In this document: one piece after another, positions 36,520 through 47,238 of the stretch
Numbering within the stretch: the stretch's first letter is position 1
How the letters are laid out: every line of letters begins with the position of its first letter
Origin: Picochlorum sp. 'celeri'
Lineage: Eukaryota > Chlorophyta > Trebouxiophyceae
Reading direction: 5' to 3'
Assembly: GCA_010909725.1 (NCBI GenBank)
Contig: JAACMV010000023.1
Coordinates: 186,001-250,000 of the forward strand
Length of the DNA: 64,000 bases
Program-made: the position numbers and the translations under genes
Notes under the pieces: generated by a model
Told to the model about the DNA's origin: nothing
The model's database searches: none
Seen by the model: the letters and a program-made list of their open reading frames with translations, nothing else

Positions 36520-39500
36520 CTACGACTTGCCCAGTCCGAATCGCTTTGCTCTGTCTTTGAGAGACATTTTAGGCCGCGCAGGCGACTTGGATGGTGGCTT
36601 CTCACGAGGTCGTTGCTCTGGCATTGTCAGATCCACCATGACAGTGTCCACGTGCTTCTGACCACTTGCCTCTGGTTGCTTTTCGGCGGGAGAATGGTGC
36701 ACATCATCGACAAGGTTGATTTCTTCCACAACAATCTCAGATGTATCTGGAGCTTTCTTCCTCTTTTGGCCAGCCTTTGGTGATACAGGATGAGATGTCT
36801 TTTGTGGAAGAGGAGTAGGTGCTGGCTTTTTCTCTTGCGAAGGAGGAGTAGGTGCTGGCTTTTTCTTTTGCAAAGGAGGAGAAGATGCTGGCTGCTTCTT
36901 CTGTGGAGATGCTCCTCCAGGTTCGCGAGCTATATCTATCAAGTCATGCTTTTTCTTCCAAACTCTAGTCACCTTCTCAGGAGATTGAGTGAATGGAGAG
37001 AACGCACCGGGAATCATCCCCTGAGCAGTATCATTGTCCTCAACCCAGTCCTCCAAAAAGTCTTCTTTGCCTATCAAAGGCAGGGTGTCGCCATCCGACA
37101 AACCTAGTAGCCCTTTCAACCACCTAAGCGACATCACCTCTATATTACATACCCTGCTGAAATGATTGGTCACGATTGTTGGGTGTCCTGCAACAACGAA
37201 ATCCACCTTGGGTGTGTAATTCTGTGACACCATCCCTCCCAATTGCTTCACCAGCTTTTCACAGGATTCCTTGAAATATCGACGTGTTGATTTCGCATCC
37301 ACAGACTCGTCATACGGTCCATATATAGGCTGTTTCGAATGATTTATAAAGTATACCATTTTAGATTCGAGGACATGGTTGCGTGGCAATTTATCTGGCA
37401 CATCACATGGCAAAAATCTCTCAGCAACTGTCCTTGTCCGTATTCCACGAACCTCAACATGTCCATCCGCCGTTGCATCCACCTTTGACTTCATGTCTTC
37501 CATCCAGCGTGTAATATCTTTCGTCGATGTAGCCAATCGAGGCATCTGCTGTTCTCCAAGAACAGCACCCAAGAGAACTGGATCCCTCATCACTGCACAT
37601 GACGAATTCCATCTCCCAGGAGGCATCAGTGTACCAGATGTCGACACGACCCGAGACTCAATCAAATTGGTGACCCTAAAGAAAGGCTTTTCTGTGTATT
37701 CTATGCGAGGCTTCAAGTTAGAATACAAAATTTCAGAATCATGGGAAACCAAGGAATTCCTGACCCTTGCAAAAGGTACCACATGCAAACAATCCTCGTT
37801 TGAATTGTCCTTCTCGCTATCAACCACCCCAATATCCCAATACTCTACTCCACCATCGCCAATCATGGTCCCACCGATGATAATGCCGTTGACGATCGAT
37901 GCACCCATGTATGTCCTCACCACCACTGTGGACAACCTCTCCTTACTATTCCATTCAGCTTCCAATGCCCTCAAACGCACCCCCTGAGACCCAAAGCATT
38001 CCACCGTATCACGGAAAATTTTGATAGATTCTATAGTTGACGCAGTCACGCAGAGTGGAATTCCCGTCACCATGACACGCTGTGGAATGAGAGGCAATAC
38101 TTTAACCCTCAATGGAAATCCCTCCTGACGATCACGCACAGAGTACTTGAATCTCGTCTCTAAACTTTCCAACCGCAGCTCTAATGCTTTTTCATAGACA
38201 TTTTCATCATCTAAATATAGCACATCAGATACAAGTATCATGATTTCCAAGTCCTACACAATCACCATATTATTATCAGATGACTGTATACCATAGCAGT
38301 ATTGGGACTACTGTACGATGAGCAGCACACACACACACACACAGAAAAAATACATCAAGCAAACACATACCACATATTGAGGCAACGCATATGTAGAGTA
38401 CTCGGCGCATTCAACCTTCTTGAGCCCATCTACTATCGCACCACTCTCATCCAGCACAGCATCCAACACAAAGCGTGGCTCAAAACATTCCTTGCCAGTA
38501 TTCCACACAACCACCTGTGCCTCCACCACAAAATCTCCTTCATCCACCATACCCTTTAAAGACGATTCAAGCATTTTAAAATACCGATCAGGGACCGACT
38601 CGTTTGAAAACACAGTAACAGACCCTCCACACCGATGCACTTGAATCTGATATCCATCAAACACACCCTCCACCACCACACTCATAGGATTCAAATTCTC
38701 TCGAAATCGCCTCTCCATCATCATATACGCATCCTGGATATTCAAAACAGTCGCATTCGACTGCCTTCGCAATCGCTTCCCACACACAATGCGAGACATC
38801 TCCTCCCTCTCATCATGATGACACTCTTGCCCATGGAACGTCCTGCCCACCGCCTCCGCCAACGTCCACCCCCGCATAAAATAACACATGGAAGCATACT
38901 CACTCCACTCTTCCAACACATCCCGCGCATCAACATACACCTTGGCATTCCCAAGCAGGATCCGTGTCAACCACTTGAGCTCATCTGCAGATAACTCATC
39001 CATACACCTCCGCAACAATGCCACTTGCCCATCCACATCCACCTTACAAAATCGATCCAACATGGCATTCACATCCCCCACCTTCCAATCAGAAGAAGAT
39101 TTCCGCTCAGGGCCAGAATCAGACCCCACAAACAGCTTGCTCTTGAGCAGCTCTGACAACTCCCGTGGCTCCCCCAGCGCCAACGCCAATGGATCCTTCT
39201 CCCTCCAATGATACAATACATGAGTATATTCTTCATCTATTTTCCGATCTGATGCAGCCAAGAGTTCATAAATAAGACGATGCTCGCTCAATCGCTCCGT
39301 TCTACTTCGCTCGTCCAATCCCGGAAGAATCAAACGAAACACCTGAAACGCATCCTTTGTATCATCTCGAACGCATGTATCGATAAATTTAGATATTGTA
39401 CGCGTTCTCATGTACGGGTTCCGTCGATATCGCTCCAGTACATTGAGAAACCCGCACACTGTACCAAATGACAGTTCCGAATTCTTCTTTACATAACTTG

Positions 39501-39522
39501 GATCCTCTTCATCTCCATTCAT
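36520..39522 (-). CDS. DNA ligase IV-like pseudoenzyme with BRCT domain
   Basis: Exons 38371-39522 and 36520-38253, joined across a 117-nt intron (GTATGT...GTGTAG), giving 961 aa (human LIG4 is 911). The first 230 residues follow the LIG4 N-terminal domain: FGTVCGFLNVLERYRR, VFRLILPGLDERSR and ELKWLTRILLGNAKV. The nucleotidyltransferase region aligns as VEGVFDGYQIQVHR (motif I, residues 284-297), FVVEAQVVVW (III), LVSDVLYLDD (IIIa), QGVRLR (IV) and STVVVRTY (V). In active ligases motif I is K-x-D-G with the adenylated Lys; here it is V287. The catalytic Glu of III and IV are Gln, and both Lys of V are lost. A BRCT domain follows (about 681-787), then a Lys/Pro-rich tail with PAPTP repeats. 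The second BRCT is not seen. Likely a non-catalytic scaffold derived from ligase IV. Start at ATG before NGDEED; an earlier ATG would overlap the upstream gene. Confidence 0.8.
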
Positions 39523-39589
39523 ATCTCCATACGTCTGGTTATTAGGTATTAAATATTTTTTTTTATGTATAAAATGCGTTGCCCTTGGC

Positions 39590-40576
39590 CTACGCAGAGG
39601 TAAACAACTGTGACATTTCCTCATCTGAAGAAAAGCCTCCCCCCAAATCTACAAGGTGTACTGTTAACAGTCTCTGTCGAAAATACTCATCAACAATCTG
39701 CGTGATTTCATCATGCATCTTTGCATCATCAGTATCATCATCATTATCTTCTCCTTGACATTCGACTCTGCCATCATCATCATCCTCTTGCTGCTGCTGA
39801 TCATGGTGGTTTCTTTCCTTCTTCTTCTTCCTCTTCTTCGTCTCAGTACTGGCCACCACAGCCATGGCTGTGTTGTCTTCCATGGACAGAGGTCTCCAAA
39901 TATCCTGTCCTGGAGTCTCTGGAAGAACATGATCAGTATTATCATTGTTCAAAGTATTACCAGGAGAGCTATGATGCCTTCGGGAAGACTCATCACGCCG
40001 ACTCTGTTCTCCATGGTGATGAAGGCGACGGAGCACCTTGTGCAGCGCTTCCACCTCACGCATAGCCTCCTCCACAACCGACCTCAACCCATGCCGAATC
40101 CTTTTATAAACATCATCCCTACACTCTGATGTACACACATCTTCGCACAGCCGCACTGGCTCATCCAGACACTCTGATACAATCCGCTGACACAGGGCAT
40201 CTCGCCCCTCCCTCCTCCTCCCCATACCTCTCTCCCCTTCCAACTCAAACAATACCCATGCTCCCCATATAGACTCGCGTATACATCCATATCTATCATT
40301 CTCATTTAAAACCTCTGCTACGAGCAGGCATTCTTCCAACAGCGTTTTTCGAAAGATTCGAATTCTACTGCTGTTTGGCACGTTTGCTTCTTGTGAGGAT
40401 GCTTCCATCCGTCGCTTGCCTTCTTCTCCTTGTTGTTTTTTTTCTTCTATCTCTTCTTCTTCTTCATGTTGTTTCCTATGAGTTCTCTTTGCTAGGTAAT
40501 TGAACATACCTGTATTCATCATCATGATCTGGAGAGCAGAGGTGGGTACCCATCTATCTAAGAATATGAATCCCAT
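39590..40576 (-). CDS. Hypothetical charged helical protein upstream of the ligase-like gene
   Basis: 328 aa by the first ATG; the ATG cluster MMMNTG a little downstream may be the true start. After a Glu/Lys-rich segment comes a helical block with several cysteines (RKTLLEECLLVAEVL, WVLFELEGERG, CLDEPVRLCEDVCTSEC, VVEEAMREVEALHKVL). The C-terminal half is low-complexity (His/Ser/Asp/Lys-rich) and ends acidic. No family is recognised. It lies on the same strand as the ligase IV-like gene and ends 67 bp before that gene's ATG. It shares a 205-bp divergent promoter with the ribonucleotide reductase gene. There is no visible similarity to XRCC4. Confidence 0.65.
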   Translation of the reverse strand: MGFIFLDRWVPTSALQIMMMNTGMFNYLAKRTHRKQHEEEEEIEEKKQQGEEGKRRMEASSQEANVPNSSRIRIFRKTLLEECLLVAEVLNENDRYGCIRESIWGAWVLFELEGERGMGRRREGRDALCQRIVSECLDEPVRLCEDVCTSECRDDVYKRIRHGLRSVVEEAMREVEALHKVLRRLHHHGEQSRRDESSRRHHSSPGNTLNNDNTDHVLPETPGQDIWRPLSMEDNTAMAVVASTETKKRKKKKERNHHDQQQQEDDDDGRVECQGEDNDDDTDDAKMHDEITQIVDEYFRQRLLTVHLVDLGGGFSSDEEMSQLFTSA

Positions 40577-40781
40577 CCAGGTACCTCTCTGACCGATTGG
40601 ATGGTTTCAATGCTCCAGGTACCCATGCGTGCCTCTCCTTGAAGAATATCTACACACACGCACCCAGAAGGAATGAATTCTCCTGATTTATATAAATTTC
40701 ATAAACATTTAGAGCCATATCAGTAGTAGTTGGACAAAACAACAGAGAGATATCATAGAAGAATTAGTAGGTTTCTCGAGT

Positions 40782-42116
40782 ATGGCAGGTCAGGGGGGAA
40801 CCAGGACGTCTCAAACAGGGTATAGGCCACGTGAACCAATTGGATCCAAGGATGAGGAAGATTATTCATGTCCTGTGACTCCAGAGCAATATATGGATGG
40901 TATGAATGGGTCACAGCAGGAGGATGCGTCTTCTTTGGGTCGTGGGCACGACAGCAGCCAGAGCAGCGGGAACGCGAGCTGTTCCTCTTGGGCATCTGTT
41001 GATCGGTGTGGTGAGGATGCTGAATGGGTGAAGAAGGATTTAAATCGGGTGTTTGGGGCTATGGGTCTGGATGAGGATACAGCGTCTCATGGGCATGCCT
41101 CCGAGGAACACGAGATGTGGAGGTCTGATGATTCGAAAGAGCCTATATTGCAGGATAATGATGAGAGATTTTGCTTGCTGCCTGTCAAATATCACAAGGC
41201 GTACGAGTATTACAAAATGGCACAGGCCAGTTACTGGACTGTGGAGGAGGTGGATTTGTCTCAAGATAAGCGGGATTGGGATCGTTTGAATGATGCGGAG
41301 AAGCACTTTATTAGTTATGTGTTGGCATTTTTTGCGGCATCGGATGGTATTGTGTTGGAGAATTTGGCGGTGAGGTTTATGCAAGAGATTCAGATTCCTG
41401 AAGCACGGGCCTTTTATGGGTTTCAGTCGGCGATAGAGAATGTGCACAGTGAAATGTATGGGTTGTTGTTGGAGCAGTATATTGATGATAAAAAGCAGCG
41501 GGATCATTTGTTTAGGGCTGTGGAGACGGTGCCGTGTGTGCAGAAGAAGGCTGCGTGGGCGATCAAATGGATTCAGTCATCAACGTGTTTTGCTGAACGG
41601 TTGGTGGCGTTTGCGTGTGTGGAAGGGATTCACTTTTCGGGGTCTTTCTGTTCTATTTATTGGTTAAAGAAGAGATTGTTGATGCCTGGGTTGACGTTTT
41701 CAAATGAGCTCATCTCTAGAGATGAGGGCTTGCACACTGATTTTGCATGTCACTTGTATTCATTATTGGTTCACCCGCTTCCTGAAGAGCGAGTGAGGAT
41801 GATTGTGGATGAAGCTGTTGCGTTGGAGAGAGAGTTTTGTTGTGAGGCGTTGAGTGTATCGTTGGTTGGTATTAATGCGCAGCTTATGGCAGAGTATATT
41901 GAGTTTGTGGCAGATAGGCTGTTGGTTGCGTTGGGGTGTGAGAAGATGTACCATACTCCGAATCCGTTTGATTGGATGGATATGATTTCGTTGCAAGGGA
42001 AGACAAATTTTTTCGAACGACGTGTGGGTGAGTATCAGAGAGCAGGCGTGATGCAAAGTGTGTCAGGCAAAACACAACAGTATGAGCATGTTTTTACATT
42101 GAATGAAGACTTTTAA
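40782..42116 (+). CDS. RNR2: Ribonucleoside-diphosphate reductase small subunit (class Ia R2)
   Basis: 444 aa, single exon. The first 115 residues are Ser/Glu-rich and poorly conserved. The ferritin-like core then has all diiron ligand motifs: [15 protein letters not shown] (Asp/Glu), IENVHSEMY (Glu, His), [10 protein letters not shown] (Glu) and [11 protein letters not shown] (Glu, His). The radical Tyr lies in the helix with [10 protein letters not shown]. The C-terminus FTLNEDF is the peptide that docks into the large subunit and is nearly identical to other eukaryotes. The large subunit is not in the window. A TGTAA poly(A) element follows at 42132-42136. Confidence 0.97.
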   Translation: MAGQGGTRTSQTGYRPREPIGSKDEEDYSCPVTPEQYMDGMNGSQQEDASSLGRGHDSSQSSGNASCSSWASVDRCGEDAEWVKKDLNRVFGAMGLDEDTASHGHASEEHEMWRSDDSKEPILQDNDERFCLLPVKYHKAYEYYKMAQASYWTVEEVDLSQDKRDWDRLNDAEKHFISYVLAFFAASDGIVLENLAVRFMQEIQIPEARAFYGFQSAIENVHSEMYGLLLEQYIDDKKQRDHLFRAVETVPCVQKKAAWAIKWIQSSTCFAERLVAFACVEGIHFSGSFCSIYWLKKRLLMPGLTFSNELISRDEGLHTDFACHLYSLLVHPLPEERVRMIVDEAVALEREFCCEALSVSLVGINAQLMAEYIEFVADRLLVALGCEKMYHTPNPFDWMDMISLQGKTNFFERRVGEYQRAGVMQSVSGKTQQYEHVFTLNEDF

Positions 42117-42160
42117 CTGAATCATAATACATGTAATGCGATTTGACATGAATGAGGTAT

Positions 42161-45010
42161 TCATTGTTGGTGGTGGTGTTTGGAATCAGAGGATGGTGGA
42201 GGGGTTTTGATGTGTGTGGGAATGTAAGCCAAGTGACGCATGGTTGGCCTGCCGTGAGGGCAGTTCCATGGGGATACGAGTTTGGATAGATTATCTAAAA
42301 TACGCCTCATGCTTGTCTTGGTGAGAGCTGTTCCAATCATGACGGAGCTCCTGCATGCTTTTGATGCCAAAAGGGCTCTAAATCGGGATGGATATACTGC
42401 ATGTTCCTTTGTTGAAGTATCAGCATGCTCCAGATGCCATAAAGATCGCTCTCCATCCTCAATCATAGAAATCATTTCCATCACATCTGATGAGCCAAAT
42501 GTCATTCCCTTGCATTGCGGGACAGTGGTGAGACGAAGTGCTCCGTTTTCTGGGTTTTCCTCAAACTCAAAGCCACTGTTTGAGAATATCTTGAGGTTTT
42601 CTTTCACAATCTGTTCTTCTCTGGGAGACAGTTCAAGTTGGATTGGAGAGATAAGACCTTGTTTATGAAATTTCGCTGTTCTCTGTAGCGTTTCAAACGT
42701 GTGCTTTTCGTCAGAGGCATGTTGGTCGATGATGAACAAGTCTTGACCAAGTTTTCCAATGATAAATCCAAGGTTGAACTGTCCAATGATGTCCATCTGC
42801 TTGAAGTACTCTTTTTTGAAAATTCGTTCCAGTTCGTGTTCAGCTTTCGTTTCCTTCTCTGAGGATTCACGAGGACGCATGTCATCCTCCATGTTGACCA
42901 TTGTGGCATCCTGAAAGGCCATTCTATGCCGCGCATGAGACGTATCCTTGCTCAGCTTTTGTTTTCTCGCGCGCTCGAGGAGTGCCTCTCGAATAGCAGT
43001 CATGTCACATTCTATTCTATTTGATTTTGAGTCTGATGGTGTGATGGGCTTTGTTTGTGTTTTGGCTTCTGTTGTTTGTGGTGGTGCAATGGTGTTGTTG
43101 TTGTTATCCTGTTCATCATCATCACTACTACTACTACTACTGGCAGCAGCAAGGTTGACGTCAATATGAGTATCTCGTTGTATCACGATCTGAGTCATGG
43201 GTACGTGATCCTTCATGTGATCATCATGATGATCCACTGTTTCTGGTGTAACCGTTGCCTCCTTCATGATGCACACTGATTTTTCCTTGTCAACATGCTC
43301 TGTAGGTTCATGTGACGTCGAGGGATTCATTGTCTCATCATCCTGAATATCATCTTCACTGATACTTTTACTGTTTTCCATATCACCTTGAAGAATATCA
43401 CGATCCATGGAAGCTGGAGAAGGCGAGGTGTTTCTCTGCCTTCTTGGTGAGCACGATGGTTGATCGTCACGTTGAACGTCAATCACATCCACCTGACGTA
43501 CAGGAGGAGTCTGTATAGATGATGGTCTCGTATCCATTGCAAAGTCTTCGAGCGATGCACGGCGTTTCTTGTGCTTCTGGGCATCTACATCATCATCAAC
43601 CTGCTGGTGAGAAGGCTCACTGTTGTTACCAACATCCTTTTGAGGAAATTGAGGCATTGTCATGGGCAATGTCTCTTTCGCGCTGGTCTTCTTCTCCAAG
43701 ACAATATTGTCATTCGTTGATACAGGCAATACTTTGTCTTTTCCTTCTTCTATGTCGCCTTCATTGTCATCATCATCATCTTCTTCTTCTTCTTCTTCTT
43801 CTTCTTCCACCTCTTTGTCCGTGTTCCTGTGACACGCAAACATGTCGTCTATTCTTCGATCTCTATACTGCGCGTCAGTCTTTTCGACAACTTTGGCAAC
43901 TTTAAACGAACATTGCTGATCATTCCATGCATGTATCAAGCACTCCTGAAAGATCTTGCAAATCTCTCCCTCCTTGTGAAAATACACCTTTCGTTTATCT
44001 GGAGTAACGTTAATATCTACTTTATTCGGGTCAACTTTGAAGTTCACCACACACATGGGCCTCATCGTGTGAGACGAGTATGTCTTGAACGTCTCATACA
44101 ACACAGAACCTGCCTTGGGAAACTGAATGGGTCTCTTGTTCACATAAAAAAATCGCGAATCAGTCTTTGCATTTTGACCTACACGACAACTTGATACCAG
44201 CCCCTCAATAGACAAACCATCCTTCTCGCAAGAAATCGGAACCAACGAATCTGCTATTCTTCTCCCAAACACATGCCCCACCACAAGCTTGACTGCTTCC
44301 ATACCATCCTTACCACATGCGCTACCAAACGCTTGAGTATTCAATACGGTCGTTCTCGCAGTCCTATTTCCTACCTGATTTGTACACAGAAACCGAACAT
44401 GCGTGTATATCAGTGCATAACTTTGCAAGATGGATACCAACTTGGAGTAATCCCTCTTCAAATTCTTCTTAAATTCTTTATGACGAACCGGGAGGCTGTG
44501 AAACAAGTCCTTTACTGCAATTGTAGTACCGACAGTCCTGGCAACCAAATTCTCCCCCACCAGCTCCCCATGAGAATCAAACTCCAACTGAACCCCGCAC
44601 TCTTCATCCTCCACCCGAGTCACAGCAGACACACGACCAACTGCACACAACGAACTCAATGCCTCCCCTCGAAAACCAAAACTCGTCAATTCCTCTAGGT
44701 CCTCAAATGCATCAAGCTTACTCGTGTGATACTTCTTCATCAACACTGGCCTATCAACAGGCGCAACACCACACCCATTATCAGAAACTTCAATAGACTC
44801 ACTCCCATACTCTTTCAACCTGATATCAATCGACGTCGCCCCAGCATCGATACTATTCTCAATTAATTCCTTGACAGCTGTAGAAAGATCCACAATCACC
44901 TGTCCACTACAGATGCGATGAACTGACGAGGGATCGATCGCTGTAATCCTATTCCTTGGAGTATTCGCCTCCGCTGCTTCCATTCGTGCGATACGAGGTC
45001 TTAATACCAA
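42161..45010 (-). CDS. PMS2: MutL homologue, PMS2 type (plant PMS1)
   Basis: 949 aa, single exon. The GHKL ATPase carries VKELIENSIDAGATSIDI (ATP lid Asn), VSDNGCGV and TSFGFRGEALSSL. The C-terminal domain has the MutL endonuclease motif DQHASDEKHTFE (pattern DQHA-xx-E-xxxx-E), plus ACRSSVMIGTAL and CPHGRPTMRHL, the zinc-site motifs. All three together identify the nicking subunit of MutL-alpha. Between the domains is about 300 residues of disordered, acidic sequence with poly-Glu and poly-Ser runs. Pairs with MLH1 in mismatch repair. ATP and endonuclease residues are intact. Divergent from the GDPD gene with a 281-bp shared upstream region. Confidence 0.95.
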   Translation of the reverse strand: MVLRPRIARMEAAEANTPRNRITAIDPSSVHRICSGQVIVDLSTAVKELIENSIDAGATSIDIRLKEYGSESIEVSDNGCGVAPVDRPVLMKKYHTSKLDAFEDLEELTSFGFRGEALSSLCAVGRVSAVTRVEDEECGVQLEFDSHGELVGENLVARTVGTTIAVKDLFHSLPVRHKEFKKNLKRDYSKLVSILQSYALIYTHVRFLCTNQVGNRTARTTVLNTQAFGSACGKDGMEAVKLVVGHVFGRRIADSLVPISCEKDGLSIEGLVSSCRVGQNAKTDSRFFYVNKRPIQFPKAGSVLYETFKTYSSHTMRPMCVVNFKVDPNKVDINVTPDKRKVYFHKEGEICKIFQECLIHAWNDQQCSFKVAKVVEKTDAQYRDRRIDDMFACHRNTDKEVEEEEEEEEEDDDDDNEGDIEEGKDKVLPVSTNDNIVLEKKTSAKETLPMTMPQFPQKDVGNNSEPSHQQVDDDVDAQKHKKRRASLEDFAMDTRPSSIQTPPVRQVDVIDVQRDDQPSCSPRRQRNTSPSPASMDRDILQGDMENSKSISEDDIQDDETMNPSTSHEPTEHVDKEKSVCIMKEATVTPETVDHHDDHMKDHVPMTQIVIQRDTHIDVNLAAASSSSSSDDDEQDNNNNTIAPPQTTEAKTQTKPITPSDSKSNRIECDMTAIREALLERARKQKLSKDTSHARHRMAFQDATMVNMEDDMRPRESSEKETKAEHELERIFKKEYFKQMDIIGQFNLGFIIGKLGQDLFIIDQHASDEKHTFETLQRTAKFHKQGLISPIQLELSPREEQIVKENLKIFSNSGFEFEENPENGALRLTTVPQCKGMTFGSSDVMEMISMIEDGERSLWHLEHADTSTKEHAVYPSRFRALLASKACRSSVMIGTALTKTSMRRILDNLSKLVSPWNCPHGRPTMRHLAYIPTHIKTPPPSSDSKHHHQQ

Positions 45011-45291
45011 TTATGAAGCATATTGTATCATAAAAAAGTATTGTAAAGCTGTAGTAATGCCCATGCACAATATACTATGGCATGCAGGTTTGAAATGCAA
45101 CCATCACTATTAGGGATCTCTTATATACAAGAGATCTCTCTTAGGATCTTGATGAAGATCCAGAATATTCTCCTCTGAGATTCCCTCTCCACCGGTGAGA
45201 TTCCGGCGGAATATTCTCCCGCGGACAGATTGCCCTCTTTTTCATCCCTACCGCATTCTCCACCCGAGCATTAATTTATTACCTGTCTGTT
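45011..45291. promoter_or_regulatory. Divergent PMS2/GDPD promoter with two P1BS-type sites
   Basis: A 281-bp region between two start codons. It contains two perfect GAATATTC palindromes, at 45163-45170 and 45209-45216, both within the longer repeat GAATATTCTCC. GAATATTC fits GNATATNC, the binding site of PHR1/PSR1-type phosphate-starvation regulators. An 8-bp hairpin (GATCTCTT/AAGAGATC) lies at 45115-45136. A second direct repeat, GAGATTCC, occurs at 45177-45184 and 45197-45204. The link to phosphate control of GDPD is inference. Confidence 0.5.
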
Positions 45292-46839
45292 ATGAATATA
45301 GTGTTTGCTGCGTCGACCAATGGTACAGTATCCGAGTTCACGACACATTTACGCGTGACGCGCACGACAGCACCGAAAGGCTGGGTAGGTCAACCACCAC
45401 CGAAACATCGGTTCGAGCATTCTAGGCGACCCGAACGGGCTTGGAGGGGTCGTATTAAAGTCGATATCAATACGATCGTCGCAACAGCGAGGGAAACCGG
45501 CGTGTACGTGGGATCGAAGGCGACAGACGCGGAAGTGGCACGGTTGCACGAGTACAGGCAAAAGATGCAGGAACATCTTGCTCAGATGGTGGCGTTGGGG
45601 GACACGGCAGTCAGGGAGGAGACTATGGAACGTCCGTTTGATATAGAATCAATGTCCCGTGCTGGGTTTGCAGAGTTGTTACCAGGTGAAAACCATACAC
45701 AGGCCGAACAGAGGGCTGTGATTCCCATGGCGCTTGGTGGTCACAGAGGCATGGGTGCCAATATATGGTCAACCAACGGTCCAATGAAGGAAAAGAAACA
45801 TGCATGGAGGTACAGAGAGAATACTATTTCTTCCTTCATGGCAGCAGCTGAAGCAGGGGCGACGTTTATTGAATTTGATGTTCAAGTGACAGCAGATAAT
45901 CACCCAGTGTTGTTTCATGACAACTATCTCGTGTATGGAGACAGTGCGAATCCATCCAGTTTTCTATTGAAAGATTTGGAGCTTGTCCATTTCAAAGGGG
46001 CATCTCCAGCGAATTCGACAATCGATGGGGGCTCGTCGTGCGGCATGAGTGATGATGAGGTCTCAAGTGCGTTGCCAGAGACGTGGCCAATGCTCGGGGG
46101 TGCAACCAATCCGTCGAGTGACCATGATCTATCCGGAAACTCTCCAACAAGTATCTTTACGAAAACGGATCTTTGTGGTGGAGAATCTCCTCGTACGCTG
46201 CTGAGGCAGCAGAAGAATGGCATTGTTGCCAGTCCATCTGACAAGAGCTTGTCTGCATGGCAGGTGGAAGAAGAGGACGAGTTCCCCACCCTCTTGGAAG
46301 TATTCGAGAAACTCCCACCTCACATTGCATTTGATATTGAGATAAAAATGACGACTCCAGATTCAGTGGTCCAGACGCCTGATGAGGAAATCTCTAGGGT
46401 TGTGAATGCCATTGTGCATACGTTAGGGGCCATTGAAACACGAATACAGCTTGAAGGGCTCCCAAAGCGAAAGATTATGTTTTCATCCTTTGACCCAGAT
46501 GTATGTCTTCGTATCAAAAAGCATAGGCCACATGATGTGGTGATGTTCTTGTCTGGAGGTGGGGTGGATGCACATGCAGACTCAAGAAGAACCTCAATGG
46601 ATGCCGCAATAGAATTTGCCGCATCAAACAACTTGCAAGGTATTATCGTAGATTCAGGAGCTCTTTTTGCTGATCAAGGAGCTGTATCGCGAGCCCGAGC
46701 TCGAGGATTATCCGTCATGACGTATGGATTGGAGAATGATGATCCCCTGTGGGTGGTGCGACAAAAGGATTTGCACGTCCATGGTGTCATTGTCGATGAT
46801 GTTCCTCGAGTCGCACGTCATTTTCTCGGTGCTCCATAA
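45292..46839 (+). CDS. Glycerophosphodiester phosphodiesterase (GDPD)
   Basis: 515 aa, single exon. The GP-PDE barrel begins near residue 146: ALGGHRGMGANIW (catalytic His), YRENTISSFMAAAEAGATFI (R-E-N motif), EFDVQVTADNHPVLFHDNYL (Asp/His pair). Later FDIEIKM (metal Glu) and the closing HGVIVDDVPR complete it. It hydrolyses glycerophosphodiesters such as glycerophosphocholine to glycerol-3-phosphate and an alcohol, a way to recover phosphate from lipids. There is no SPX domain, no signal peptide and no transmembrane segment. A 145-aa basic N-terminal region is not recognised. An insert of about 100 residues (about 225-325) is Ser-rich. Two P1BS-like sites lie 76 and 122 bp upstream. Confidence 0.93.
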   Translation: MNIVFAASTNGTVSEFTTHLRVTRTTAPKGWVGQPPPKHRFEHSRRPERAWRGRIKVDINTIVATARETGVYVGSKATDAEVARLHEYRQKMQEHLAQMVALGDTAVREETMERPFDIESMSRAGFAELLPGENHTQAEQRAVIPMALGGHRGMGANIWSTNGPMKEKKHAWRYRENTISSFMAAAEAGATFIEFDVQVTADNHPVLFHDNYLVYGDSANPSSFLLKDLELVHFKGASPANSTIDGGSSCGMSDDEVSSALPETWPMLGGATNPSSDHDLSGNSPTSIFTKTDLCGGESPRTLLRQQKNGIVASPSDKSLSAWQVEEEDEFPTLLEVFEKLPPHIAFDIEIKMTTPDSVVQTPDEEISRVVNAIVHTLGAIETRIQLEGLPKRKIMFSSFDPDVCLRIKKHRPHDVVMFLSGGGVDAHADSRRTSMDAAIEFAASNNLQGIIVDSGALFADQGAVSRARARGLSVMTYGLENDDPLWVVRQKDLHVHGVIVDDVPRVARHFLGAP

Positions 46840-47238
46840 TGACACGTGACGTTTTTGTTCCTTAAACATGCATGACGATGCATTTATGAATATTGTTGTT
46901 GCATTTGAATGTCTTGGTATTGGTTCGTCTCTCTTTATTGTTGTCATATTCTTTTATCATCATTGTGAAACACACATCTTGTTTGTATATTATATTGAAT
47001 GATGGGCATGCTCATCACAGTACCGTGATAATCTACTACTGATCAGATGTTCAGCAACAAGAAGAGACAATGAATCGTGTGTGAGAAATACTCATGAATA
47101 CACTTGATGATCAACATGAGTATCATCACTCATGAAGAGGCTGATCTGCCATGGCATAACATCCCAACTACGGCTGCTTCTGTGGGCATTTGTAATGCTA
47201 TAAAAAGTGAATTTACATGCAATCACCCACATAGCGTC
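46840..47238. other. Intergenic
   Basis: 399 bp between two plus-strand genes, holding the 3' UTR of GDPD and promoter/5' UTR of the TGD5-like gene. No repeat or RNA gene is seen. Confidence 0.5.

Noticed and set aside
39590..40576. XRCC4-like partner of the ligase
   Set aside because: No globular head or long parallel coiled coil of the XRCC4 type; only charged short helices and low complexity.
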